Assembly (NCBI GenBank): GCA_027023475.1
Contig: JALVVJ010000121.1
Location: forward strand, 1-33,708
Length of the DNA stretch: 33,708 nucleotides
From: Flavobacteriales bacterium
GTDB lineage: Bacteria > Bacteroidota > Bacteroidia > Flavobacteriales > Flavobacteriaceae
Direction: 5' to 3'
Shown piece after piece: positions 1-7,301 of this stretch. Numbering within the stretch: position 1 is the first letter of the stretch; the number at the start of each line of letters is the position of its first letter. The notes under the pieces are model-generated. The model saw only the letters and a program-made list of their open reading frames with translations, ran no database searches and was not told the DNA's origin. A program made the position numbers and the translations under genes.

Positions 1-1
1 A

Positions 2-1216
2 CGCGACCGTGTGGAGCGTGAAATCGACGAAAAACTCCGGCATCCCAAAATCAAATTCCTGCCCCTGTTCAAGGTGGGCCGCGATATAACGCTGGACCAA
101 ATCCTGAACGACTATAAATTCGATGCCGTGATTCTGGCTTTCGGTGCCTGGCAGGACCGGCCGTTGCCCGTGCCCGGAATCGAAAAATTCAAAAAATCCG
201 GTCAGCTTATTTACCAAAACGACCTGATGCGTTGGTTCAACCACAAACACGAAGCCGGTTACGACGGCCCCACCTTCGACATTCAAGACGGAGCCGTGGT
301 GGTGGGCGGCGGATTGGCTTCGTTGGATGTGATCAAAATCGTGATGATGGAGCTTGCCGGACGTGTGCTTCGCGAAAAATACGGATTGGATTACGACATT
401 TTTACGCTCGAAAAAAAGGGCATCAAAGCCATATTGGACGAAAACGGACTCACTTGGAAAGATTTGGGATTGCGCGGTGCCACTTTGGTCTACCGGCGTT
501 CGGCCCGTGAAATGCCGCTCAAAGTGGCCCATTCCGATGATCCCAAGGATATTGAACGTGCCCGTGATGTGGCCGAAAAACTCCTAAACACCTACAAGGA
601 AAAATTTATGTTCGACTTTGTGCCCAATGCCGTGCCGGTGGACTACACCGAACAAGACGGCCGGCTGACGGGATTGGTGCTCGAACGCACCCGGAGCCAC
701 GACGGCAAACTGGAATACACAGGCGAACGCTTTACCCTGCCCACCACGCAGGTTATTTCCTCGATTGGTGCCATTCCGGTCAAATTGCCGGGCATTCCCT
801 ACCGCGGCGACGCCATCGACACCGAAGGGCCTACCGGCTCCAAAGTGAAGGGCTACGATAATCTGTTTGCCGTGGGCAATGCCGTTACGGGCAAAGGCAA
901 CATCAAAATGGCCAAGGAACACGGCCGCCAAGCTATGAAGGATTGGCTCCTTTCCAAGCGCGAACCCGTAGCAGGCGTATTACGCCAACCCGACGAAGAC
1001 TACCTGAAAGATACCGACCGCCGCGCCGACCGCATATCCGACTTTATTCTTTCCAAACCCATCCCCTCGCAGGAAGAAGTGGATCACGTATGGGAACTGG
1101 TCGAAAACCGGCGCAAGGCCATCGGTTACACCACCTACGACGAATGGATTGCCCGCCACAAGCCCGAACGTTTGGAAGAACAATTGGGCCTAATCAAACA
1201 AACCAAAAAACGATAA
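2..1216 (+). CDS. GltD-like FAD/NAD(P)-dependent oxidoreductase, 5' truncated by window edge
   Basis: The frame is open from base 2, so the true start lies outside the window; the GTG at 11 is only an internal codon. About 404 residues are visible. They resemble the small-subunit (GltD) family of glutamate synthase and related pyridine-nucleotide oxidoreductases, which pass electrons from NAD(P)H through FAD. Seen: a dinucleotide-binding loop VVVGGGLASLDV near residue 100, the stretch LVYRRSAREMPL near 165, and the C-terminal FAD-binding signature with NLFAVGNAVTGKGN near 290. About 75 residues follow that signature, charged and helical (to KQTKKR), longer than I expect for GltD. The iron-sulfur and FAD N-terminal part is missing from view, so the substrate cannot be named. 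The end overlaps the convergent methyltransferase gene by 27 bp. The family is fairly sure; a glutamate synthase role is only inference. Confidence 0.75.
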   Translation, partial: RDRVEREIDEKLRHPKIKFLPLFKVGRDITLDQILNDYKFDAVILAFGAWQDRPLPVPGIEKFKKSGQLIYQNDLMRWFNHKHEAGYDGPTFDIQDGAVVVGGGLASLDVIKIVMMELAGRVLREKYGLDYDIFTLEKKGIKAILDENGLTWKDLGLRGATLVYRRSAREMPLKVAHSDDPKDIERARDVAEKLLNTYKEKFMFDFVPNAVPVDYTEQDGRLTGLVLERTRSHDGKLEYTGERFTLPTTQVISSIGAIPVKLPGIPYRGDAIDTEGPTGSKVKGYDNLFAVGNAVTGKGNIKMAKEHGRQAMKDWLLSKREPVAGVLRQPDEDYLKDTDRRADRISDFILSKPIPSQEEVDHVWELVENRRKAIGYTTYDEWIARHKPERLEEQLGLIKQTKKR

Positions 1217-2017
1217 AGGCCGGCCGTGACGCAGTGCAAAATGCTCCTTTTGCCGGCGCGAAGGGTCGAAAAAAGTAATGCCCGTCCGGTATAAATCCAA
1301 GCTTAACCGCACCTGCGGATGACGGCGTATGTGTTCCCAGGCCCGCCACATCCCCGGCGACCAGCGTATGTCGTCCCAAAGCACAAAACCCTGCGGAGGA
1401 ACACTTTGCACAAGCATTTCGAAATACTTCAAAGTGGCACCGTAACGATGATTGCCATCCACCACAATCATATCAAAGCTTTGCTTGCCCAATAAATCCG
1501 GGAGCACGTTATCGAACAGCCCGAACACCTGACGGATATTTTTCAGTTCCCGTTTTTCGAAATTCTCCTTGGCCAAACCAAATAATTCACGGCTCCCTTC
1601 CACCGTAATGATTTCTGCACCGGGCGCCCCGCAATGCAAGGCAAAAGTGCCTATGCCCAAATGCGTTCCCAATTCCAATATCCGGGCCGGACGAAAATAA
1701 CGGGCCAAGCGGTAGAGCAAAAACATTTGCCGCTGCGAACTACCGGCCGTGCGGGCCAAATTACGAATACGGCGGGGGCCGAAACCCGGCCGGTGCGAAC
1801 CTGCTCCCGGGTCGGTAATATTGATTTTCCGGCGGTCGTTTAACCATTGTCGCCGGAATTCAAGCATCTTTCGTGCATCCCCGGCCGGAACGGGCGCTTG
1901 CAAACCCCGGGTAAGCAAGTCGAACACAAAGGGCGAATGCACACCATAGCGGGAACGGGATTGAAGACGCCATTCCCACCACTTACGAATTTGAAAAAAA
2001 GGATGCAGTGTGGGCAC
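1190..2017 (-). CDS. Class I SAM-dependent O-methyltransferase-like protein
   Basis: A 275-residue protein with a Rossmann-type SAM-binding motif ILELGTHLGIGTF in the middle, an acidic residue ending the next strand (ITVEGS), and MIVVDGNHRYGAT further on, as in the O-methyltransferase (Methyltransf_24-like) group. No signal peptide or membrane segment is seen. The substrate is unknown. The frame stays open upstream into the next gene, but that part is low-quality sequence antisense to conserved codons. I therefore place the start at GTG 2017, which gives MPTLHPFFQIRKWWEW and lies 5 bp after the stop of the upstream gene. ATG codons further in would cut conserved sequence. The gene probably forms an operon with the saccharopine dehydrogenase-like gene. 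Its end overlaps the end of the plus-strand oxidoreductase. Confidence 0.7.
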   Translation of the reverse strand: MPTLHPFFQIRKWWEWRLQSRSRYGVHSPFVFDLLTRGLQAPVPAGDARKMLEFRRQWLNDRRKINITDPGAGSHRPGFGPRRIRNLARTAGSSQRQMFLLYRLARYFRPARILELGTHLGIGTFALHCGAPGAEIITVEGSRELFGLAKENFEKRELKNIRQVFGLFDNVLPDLLGKQSFDMIVVDGNHRYGATLKYFEMLVQSVPPQGFVLWDDIRWSPGMWRAWEHIRRHPQVRLSLDLYRTGITFFDPSRRQKEHFALRHGRPLSFFGLFD

Positions 2018-2022
2018 AACAC

Positions 2023-3234
2023 TTATTCCTTGCCATCCACATAGTCTTGCAAGTAGGCGTAGCGCGGTGTCAGTTTTCCGTCCCGGGTTATGCGGGCGCG
2101 TTCCAGGATACCGTCGCGGTCGCCTTCCAGTAAGGCGGGAATGATGTGCCGGACAAACTGCCGTCCGAAACCCTCCGAAGCATCGCGGGCAATTTCGTTG
2201 GGTAGATTGTCCACGGCCATTACGGCTATGGCTTCGGGATTTTGCCAATCGGTTTCGGTGCCGGTTTGCGGGTCGTAGCCATAGATGGGGTCGTCGATGG
2301 TGGATGCACGAATGGTGGTGGCCACCGGCCCGCCAATGTCGCAACTGATGTCGGCCACCGTGCGAATGCGGTTGTCGGGAGCCATCAGGTGTTCACGGGT
2401 CAATATATAAGGTGCGCCTTGACCGTAGTAATGTCCGGCGATATAGATGTCGGCCGCTTTGGTAAACTTGCCGAAATCGCCGCGGAACCTTTCGGGATGG
2501 GTAAAAAACTCTTGGAAATCGAAGGGCTTGCCTTCCTTGTGCACATTGTAGCTGTCCACATCGATTTGGGTGTAAACCGGTTCGTCGAATTCCTTCGAAA
2601 GAAATTCCCCGGGCGGCACTTCGCGTATGCCCATTGCGTCGAGCATTTCCTTGGCGCCGCTGCCTACCCTGCCCTTGCCCGTAAGCACGATTTTAACGGG
2701 CGGGAGTTTGGAATAAACCTCGCGCAGTTTTTGGATAAGCTCCTGTTTGTCGTGCAATTCGATGGCTTTGGGCAAGCGGAATAGGCCGCTTTTGAGCCCG
2801 TAGGTGCGTATGGCATTGTAGGCCCCCACCACGCCGGCATAGTAACCGAAAGCCACCAAACGCATTCCGTTTTTGTCGGTCAGGGTCTCGTGGTCGTAGA
2901 GCTCGATGTTTTTGTCCAATATGGCACGCAAAAGCTTGCGGTTATGCGGTTGTTTTTTGATGGTGTGCGAAAAAAAGAAATATTTTTTGCCCGGAATCAA
3001 TGCATCCACGGGCACTTCCTTAACGCCCAGCAACACATCGGCATCCGACACATCGTCCACTACCGGAATGCCGGCTGCGCGGTATTCGTCATCCGGAAAG
3101 GCACGGTCGGGCGAACTTTCGGCCACAATTTCCAATTGCGGATATTTTTCTTTCAGTTCCTTGGCCTGTGCGGGTGTGAGCACCACGCGCCGGTCGGGCG
3201 GATTTTTGCGTTCGCGAATCAGGGCGATTTTCAT
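2023..3234 (-). CDS. Saccharopine dehydrogenase / alanine dehydrogenase-like protein (LYS1 type)
   Basis: A 403-residue protein starting MKIALIRERKNPPDRRV. The N-terminal half resembles the alanine dehydrogenase/transhydrogenase N-terminal fold, as in yeast-type NAD-dependent saccharopine dehydrogenase (lysine-forming). A Lys in GVKEVP (about residue 72) and a His in FFSHTIKK (about 90) match the spacing of the catalytic Lys/His pair known for yeast LYS1. A glycine-rich nucleotide-binding stretch, VLTGKGRVGSGAKE, follows near 200, and VADISCDIGGPV near 310 is typical of the group. The start is ATG 3234; the frame extends 26 codons further, but those residues look non-coding. Homologues in Bacteroidota are often annotated simply as NAD(P)-dependent oxidoreductases, so a role in lysine metabolism is not proven. 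It is followed 5 bp later by the methyltransferase gene. Confidence 0.75.
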   Translation of the reverse strand: MKIALIRERKNPPDRRVVLTPAQAKELKEKYPQLEIVAESSPDRAFPDDEYRAAGIPVVDDVSDADVLLGVKEVPVDALIPGKKYFFFSHTIKKQPHNRKLLRAILDKNIELYDHETLTDKNGMRLVAFGYYAGVVGAYNAIRTYGLKSGLFRLPKAIELHDKQELIQKLREVYSKLPPVKIVLTGKGRVGSGAKEMLDAMGIREVPPGEFLSKEFDEPVYTQIDVDSYNVHKEGKPFDFQEFFTHPERFRGDFGKFTKAADIYIAGHYYGQGAPYILTREHLMAPDNRIRTVADISCDIGGPVATTIRASTIDDPIYGYDPQTGTETDWQNPEAIAVMAVDNLPNEIARDASEGFGRQFVRHIIPALLEGDRDGILERARITRDGKLTPRYAYLQDYVDGKE

Positions 3235-3403
3235 AGGTTTTCGGGTTTGAAATAATGCCGTCAAATTTGCGGATTTTCGGGCAGAATTGCAAGGAGAAAA
3301 CGCCCTAAACACGCTTGTTCACCCGCCGCACTACCAATGCCGGCGAATAATTTCGTCCAAATCTTTTTCAAGTTGTTTGCTACAACCGATAGGAGCAAAC
3401 GAA

Positions 3404-3949
3404 TTACTTCACTTTTTCGAAAACGGCAGCTTTATCAAACAAACCACTGCGTAGCAGCCGTTCCAATTCATCTTCCGACGGGTTAATAAGGTAATGCTCG
3501 CCGGTTTGGGTATGTTTAACCTTAACCGGTGTAATTTGACGGATTTTTTCCAGTTTTTCCTCTTTGGCCGATTTGTCCGGTTTTTCTTCCAACACAAGGG
3601 CATAGACCGTTAGCGTATTGTCTTTAAACTTGAATGGCAACACTTCCCAAAACGGATCGTCTTTTTCGCGGATGCTCAGCAGGTAGAAATTGCCGGATTT
3701 TTTCAAAACCGTATTTTCGCCGGTCAATTTACCGGACAGGTGGAACAAATCCCCCTTATGGCCGAACCTGAATGCTTCGGCGGTAATCACAAGCGTATCC
3801 TTATTTTGTCGCTCCACATAGGTGCCGGTCAGGGGTTCGGGAAATTGTTTCAATGCTTTGGCATTGGGAGGAACCGGTTGTTCAAATTTTACCGTAGCAC
3901 AGCCGGACACGATCAAGCCGGCCAAAAGCACAAGATACATTCGTTTCAT
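3404..3949 (-). CDS. Predicted lipoprotein of unknown function
   Basis: A 181-residue protein with a clear lipoprotein signal: positively charged start MKRM, a hydrophobic stretch, and the lipobox V-S-G-C with Cys at residue 17. The mature part is small, charged and rich in beta-prone segments (TLVITAEAFRFGHKGDLFHLSG), with no domain I recognise. It likely sits in the periplasmic or outer-membrane leaflet. The start is ATG 3949. Downstream, about 170 bp separate it from the saccharopine dehydrogenase-like gene, so co-transcription is possible but not evident. Upstream lies the long non-coding stretch. Confidence 0.7.
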   Translation of the reverse strand: MKRMYLVLLAGLIVSGCATVKFEQPVPPNAKALKQFPEPLTGTYVERQNKDTLVITAEAFRFGHKGDLFHLSGKLTGENTVLKKSGNFYLLSIREKDDPFWEVLPFKFKDNTLTVYALVLEEKPDKSAKEEKLEKIRQITPVKVKHTQTGEHYLINPSEDELERLLRSGLFDKAAVFEKVK

Positions 3950-4063
3950 AAGCCGGAGTTTTGTTATTTAAAACGCTAATACGGGCCGGAATATTACACA
4001 GTTCGTGTATTTTTTTCGCTCCGAAGCCCTCCGGGCTTCTACGCGGCTCCGCAAGCCTTCGGG

Positions 4064-4102
4064 GCGCCGGCGGCGGAATGAAAATTCCGCTGCCGGCGGC
4101 GC
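4064..4102. repeat. GC-rich imperfect hairpin
   Basis: Left arm 4064-4079 (GCGCCGGCGGCGGAAT) faces right arm 4084-4102 (ATTCCGCTGCCGGCGGCGC) across a 4-base loop of A and G. The pairing has small bulges. The right arm is followed by a run of five A, so this is not a plus-strand terminator. Confidence 0.6.
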
Positions 4103-4185
4103 AAAAATTAGCGGCTAATGCTTTGATATGGGATTTACCGATTGTCAAATGCCATAACAAAAAAACTCACGCTGTTTTTTGCGCC

Positions 4186-4216
4186 GCCGGCCCCGCGCCG
4201 GAGGCGCGGGGCCGGC
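4186..4216. repeat. Perfect 14-bp hairpin with GGA loop
   Basis: Arms 4186-4199 (GCCGGCCCCGCGCC) and 4203-4216 are exact reverse complements across the 3-base loop GGA. On the minus strand the arm is followed, after a few bases, by an A-rich run rather than a clean T-run. It could block polymerase or form a cruciform, but it is not a clear terminator. Confidence 0.7.
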
Positions 4217-4823
4217 GCCCCTAGTCTTGCTTCGCCCTCCGGGAGCCTTCGGCTGCCAAGCGGCCGGTGCCAAGCCTGTGCCTTGTCTCCCTCCGGCACT
4301 CCGGCAGCCCTGCGGTCTGCCTTCGTGGCTCCGCAAGCCTTCGGCTTTCTTGGTCCAACGCCAAAGCCACGCCTTGTCTTGCTTCGCGGGCTTCGAAGCC
4401 CTTTGGCGCCTTCGCTACGCTCCGGCGCCGCGGTCTTCTACGCCGGCTCGGGAAACCGGCGCTTCCGAGGGCCAACACCCGGGCCGCGCTTGTTTTCCCT
4501 CACTGCTTCGGCAGCCACCTATGGCGTCTGCCTCCGCCACCGCGTCAGCCCTACGGTCTGCCGCGGGCTCCGCGAGCCCTGGCGGTCTCGCTCCGCAGTT
4601 CGGGGAGCCTGCACGCTTCGCCTCCGGCGCTGCGTTTGTCTCCCCTCTGGCTCCGCAAGCCGGCAGGCCTCCGCTTCGCTCCGGCCTTGGTCTTGCTTCG
4701 CAGCTTCGCAAGCCCTTCCGGCGCCGCTTCGCTTTGCCGTCGGTCTTGCTCCGCGTGCTTCGGAGCCACCTGCGGTGTCTCCTCGCGGCCCTCGGAGCCC
4801 TTCGGTCTCCTCGGGAATTCTTT

Positions 4824-4885
4824 TTTGTCATTCCCGCGAAAGCGGGAATCCAGGGGCGCCGGCTTGTCTTCCTTTGTCATTCCCG
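4824..4885. repeat. REP-like ATTCCCGC hairpin plus a partial second copy
   Basis: ATTCCCGC-GAAA-GCGGGAAT forms a perfect 8-bp hairpin with a GAAA loop at 4830-4849. The 13-base lead-in TTTGTCATTCCCG (4824-4836) is repeated exactly at 4873-4885, where the second arm has decayed. From memory, GTCATTCCCGC...GCGGGAATCC hairpins are widespread mobile intergenic palindromes in unrelated bacteria (for example the neisserial RS-type repeats). That link is recollection and was not tested. Confidence 0.65.
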
Positions 4886-4971
4886 TAATGCGGTTTCGCC
4901 TTCAATATTTACAATAGGACGTTAATCATAAACCCGTATGTTTCAATCGAAGCCGGATGTTCCATTGTGGA

Positions 4972-4989
4972 CGCGCGATTTATCGCGCG
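4972..4989. repeat. Short GC palindrome
   Basis: Arms CGCGCGAT (4972-4979) and ATCGCGCG (4982-4989) are perfectly complementary around TT. It lies 11 bp before copy A of the structured repeat and may be a decayed part of it or a separate palindrome. Confidence 0.5.
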
Positions 4990-5000
4990 CACCTTATTAT

Positions 5001-5231
5001 CGCGCCAGGGATGGGAGCGGATATGCGGCAGCGGCACGCCGTAGGCCTGCCGTGGCGGCGGGGCGACCAGTGGGGAGCCACGCACGCCACGTTTGCAGGG
5101 CAAGAGCAGGCCGCTGCCGCATTTGAGCGGACAGCCCGGCCGGCGCCACGTGAACGCCGGCGGGTGCGAAAGCGCTCCGTCGTCTTGAAGCAACCGCCGG
5201 TGCGTGAACGTGTGCGGCGGGGCGCCCAAAA
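5001..5231 (+). repeat. Dispersed structured repeat, copy A
   Basis: Conserved boxes in order: GCGCC (5002), AGCGG (5016), stem arm ATGCGGCAGCGGC (5023-5035), perfect partner arm GCCGCTGCCGCAT (5110-5122), TTTGAGCGGA (5122-5131), and GGCGCC (5142). A second domain follows: CACGT (5147) pairs with ACGTG (5208), and inside it CCGGCGG pairs with CCGCCGG. The copy ends GGCGCCC plus an A-run (5221-5231). The following gene starts at 5295. Copies B (16712), C (22249) and D (14276, minus) share these boxes. Confidence 0.75.
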
Positions 5232-5294
5232 ATAAAAATTCATTTGCACGTTTGCATAAAAAGTTATAAATTCATACCGTAAAATTCTGCGGAT

Positions 5295-6011
5295 ATGAAC
5301 AAAATCGAAATTCTGGGCACGGTGCTCAAAGAAGAGCAAATGGAAGTGATGCAAGACCTGGCGCTGCCGCGCACATTGGTGCTGCACATCGTTAATCCCT
5401 TTCCCGGACTCCACGGCGAAATTGTGCCCGAATCGGCCACCAGGCCCGACAATATTTTTTTCGTGACCAAAAAACCCTATTCCTGGGAAAAAATCATCCG
5501 CACCACCAATAAAATCAAGCAAAACACTGCGTTCAAAGAACTGGACGCGTCGTTTGCCACCGTGATGTTCGGAAAAACCAAATATTACAGCATTCGTGTG
5601 CATAACATACCGTCGTTCAAGGACATAGCCGAAGTGCAAACAGCATATAAGGATTTCGGCGGATTTGAATTTCACAAACGCGACCGGAAAAATACCGAAA
5701 CGGCCAGCATTAAACTCGCCAAATTTTTTGAACTGGAACCGGCAGCCGATGCCTGCTATCACGACCTCAAACGCAAGCATATGTATTACGCCGTGCTGCC
5801 GCAACACTTGATTTGGGATGATTTCAAACGCATCACCTTTGCCATCAAAGACGATTTGGACATCCGTAATTTTGACGTAGCGCTGGCAACCTTTTTTATG
5901 GACGAAAACGTGTTTGACGTTTTACGTATTTACAAGCCCGGTATTACGGCCGAACAACTAAAATTGATACGTGAAAAATATTCGGCCCGCATCAAGGATT
6001 TACATTTGTAA
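5295..6011 (+). CDS. Conserved-looking protein of unknown function, 238 aa
   Basis: I do not recognise this protein. It starts at ATG 5295 (MNKIEILGTVLKEEQMEVM) and has normal coding composition throughout. No signal peptide or membrane segment is seen. The sequence mixes helices and strands, with notable stretches VLHIVNPFPGLHGEI near residue 30, a basic YYSIRVHNIP near 97, FEFHKRDRKN near 125, and a charged C-terminus (KYSARIKDLHL). It looks like a soluble cytoplasmic protein; the basic patches would fit nucleic-acid binding, but that is a guess. It stands alone: repeat copy A lies upstream, and the proline dehydrogenase gene converges on it 9 bp downstream of its stop. Confidence 0.7.
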   Translation: MNKIEILGTVLKEEQMEVMQDLALPRTLVLHIVNPFPGLHGEIVPESATRPDNIFFVTKKPYSWEKIIRTTNKIKQNTAFKELDASFATVMFGKTKYYSIRVHNIPSFKDIAEVQTAYKDFGGFEFHKRDRKNTETASIKLAKFFELEPAADACYHDLKRKHMYYAVLPQHLIWDDFKRITFAIKDDLDIRNFDVALATFFMDENVFDVLRIYKPGITAEQLKLIREKYSARIKDLHL

Positions 6012-6020
6012 CACACCCGT

Positions 6021-7196
6021 TTAATCCAATTTCCTACGCTTTCGTTCGGCTGCCAGTAATTCCAATTCGCGTGTAGTTTGACCGGTTACCGAAGTATTTT
6101 CCTCGGCCCTGCGAATCAGGTAAGGCATTACGTATTTGACTGGTCCGAAAGGAATGTATTTGCTCGTGTTAAAGCCCAAGCGGGCCAAGTTGAAGGTAAT
6201 ATGATCGCTCATACCGTAAAGTTGACCGAACCACAGCCGTGGGTCGTTGCGCGCATAGCCCTTTTCTTCGATAAGATTGGCCAAAAGCAATGCACTGTCT
6301 TCATTGTGCGTGCCGTTGTAAATCAGTCCGTTGTCCACGTGTTCCATCATCAGGCGCAGGGCATCGTTATAGTTCTTGTCGGTGGCTTCTTTGTTTTCGC
6401 AAATGGGGGAAGGATAGCCCAAACGTTCGGCCCGTTCACGTTCTTTTTCCATATAAGCGCCCCGAACGAATTTGATACCCACTTTGTAACCGCCGCTTCG
6501 GGCACGTTCCAATAAGCCCTTTAAATACGGAAGGCGGTCTTTGCGATACATTTGTAAAGTGGTAATAACATAGACTTGTTTACGATTGTATTCCCGCATT
6601 AAATCTTCCATCAAATCGTCCACGGCTTTTTGCATCCAACTTTCCTCGGCATCCACCATTATGGGTACTTGGTGCTCGGCTGCTGCACGGGCCAACCGGT
6701 CGTAACGTTCCCGGATGCGATTCCAGGCCGCTTGCTCTCCGGAATCCAGTTTGGCACCTTCCGAAACTTTTTGGTAAATGCCGAAAGCACCCAAACCGGT
6801 GGGTTTAAACACGGCAAAAGGAATTTCCTTGCGCCGACCGCCCAATTCGATCAGGTGCAAAGTTTTACGAAAGGCCTGGTCGAAACTTTCCTCACTTTCG
6901 GCCCCTTCGACCGAATAGTCCAAAATGGAGTAAACACCGTAGCGGAACAACTTTTCGACGGCCTTCATCGCATCCTCTTCGTTAATGCCGCCGCAAAAAT
7001 GCTCAAACACGGTGGAACGAATCAAACCCTCGACCGGCAAATGGTATTTGAGCGCAAAATTGGTTACGGCGGTGCCCAATTTGACCAAAGGTTCATTTTT
7101 GATGATATTGAACAACCAATAGGCCTTTTCTATCTCGGCATCCGACTTGTAGGCAAATGCCGTGGCGGTGTCGGAAAAAATATCTTTGGTAAACAT
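6021..7196 (-). CDS. Proline dehydrogenase (monofunctional, FAD-dependent)
   Basis: A 391-residue protein of the PRODH (beta/alpha)8-barrel family, which oxidises L-proline to pyrroline-5-carboxylate with FAD and feeds electrons to the quinone pool. Seen: IMVDAEESW near residue 179, KFVRGAYMEKERERAERLGYP near 245, and the C-terminal substrate-binding signature YLIRRAEENTS near 370, whose two Arg residues bind the proline carboxylate in known structures. The length fits a stand-alone proline dehydrogenase. The P5C dehydrogenase of bifunctional PutA is absent and no P5C dehydrogenase gene is seen in the window. The start is ATG 7196, divergent from aroB with a 105-bp shared upstream region. The end converges on the 5295 gene. 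Confidence 0.93.
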   Translation of the reverse strand: MFTKDIFSDTATAFAYKSDAEIEKAYWLFNIIKNEPLVKLGTAVTNFALKYHLPVEGLIRSTVFEHFCGGINEEDAMKAVEKLFRYGVYSILDYSVEGAESEESFDQAFRKTLHLIELGGRRKEIPFAVFKPTGLGAFGIYQKVSEGAKLDSGEQAAWNRIRERYDRLARAAAEHQVPIMVDAEESWMQKAVDDLMEDLMREYNRKQVYVITTLQMYRKDRLPYLKGLLERARSGGYKVGIKFVRGAYMEKERERAERLGYPSPICENKEATDKNYNDALRLMMEHVDNGLIYNGTHNEDSALLLANLIEEKGYARNDPRLWFGQLYGMSDHITFNLARLGFNTSKYIPFGPVKYVMPYLIRRAEENTSVTGQTTRELELLAAERKRRKLD

Positions 7197-7301
7197 ATTC
7201 GCTTGTTTTGTGTTCTAAAATACGTAATTTCACAGCTGAATGAAAATGACATTTCCGGCCAAATCGAAAAAATTAGCATCTTTGTAGGACAAAATGACCT
7301 T

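Larger units (their letters stand above)
4018..4820. repeat. Degenerate GC-rich tandem hairpin array
   Basis: The words GTCTTGCTTCG (exact at 4224, 4376 and 4690; near copies at 4315, 4585 and 4743) and GGCTCCGCAAGCC (exact at 4045, 4327 and 4649; the first two extend identically to 18 bases ending CTTCGG) recur. GTCT starts fall at about 4224, 4285, 4315, 4376, 4433, 4526, 4556, 4585, 4638, 4690, 4743, 4777 and 4805. The gaps are near 30 or 52-61 bp, suggesting a decayed unit of roughly 26-31 bp. Many units contain small hairpins such as GGCT-CCGCA-AGCC or C(TTCG)G loops. The block is far more GC-rich than nearby intergenic DNA. Confidence 0.6.
3950..5294. other. Long non-coding stretch with repeats
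   Basis: About 1.35 kb without a credible gene between two divergent genes. It holds a GC-rich degenerate hairpin array (about 4018-4820, interrupted by two strong hairpins), a REP-like hairpin at 4830, a short palindrome at 4972-4989, and copy A of the dispersed structured repeat (5001-5231). The flanks (3950-4015, 4890-4970, 5232-5294) are AT-rich like ordinary intergenic DNA here. Several reading frames on both strands are open through 4150-4920, but their translations are only permutations of Ala/Pro/Ser/Arg/Leu-rich low-complexity sequence. Confidence 0.8.

Noticed and set aside
2018-2344. N-terminal extension of the methyltransferase gene
   Set aside because: It lies wholly inside the saccharopine dehydrogenase-like gene on the same strand, and its Arg/His-rich translation is not family-like.
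3325-3403. Short minus-strand peptide ending KQLEKDLDEIIRRHW
   Set aside because: It looks protein-like for about 20 codons but has no start codon and is bounded by a TGA; at most a remnant.
4018-4820. Possible CRISPR array
   Set aside because: Repeats are short, degenerate and unevenly spaced, spacers are not unique, and no cas genes are present.
4142-4925. Long open frames in several registers on both strands
   Set aside because: The translations are Ala/Pro/Ser/Arg/Leu-rich permutations from the GC-rich repeat array, with no start signal or protein-like pattern.
5001-5231. Repeat copies A-D as intrinsic terminators
   Set aside because: The final GGCGCCC box is followed by A, not T, on the element strand, and on the other strand the T-run precedes the hairpin.
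6630-7301. N-terminal extension of aroB
   Set aside because: It is antisense to conserved proline dehydrogenase codons, and AroB proteins begin near residue 1 of the chosen start.
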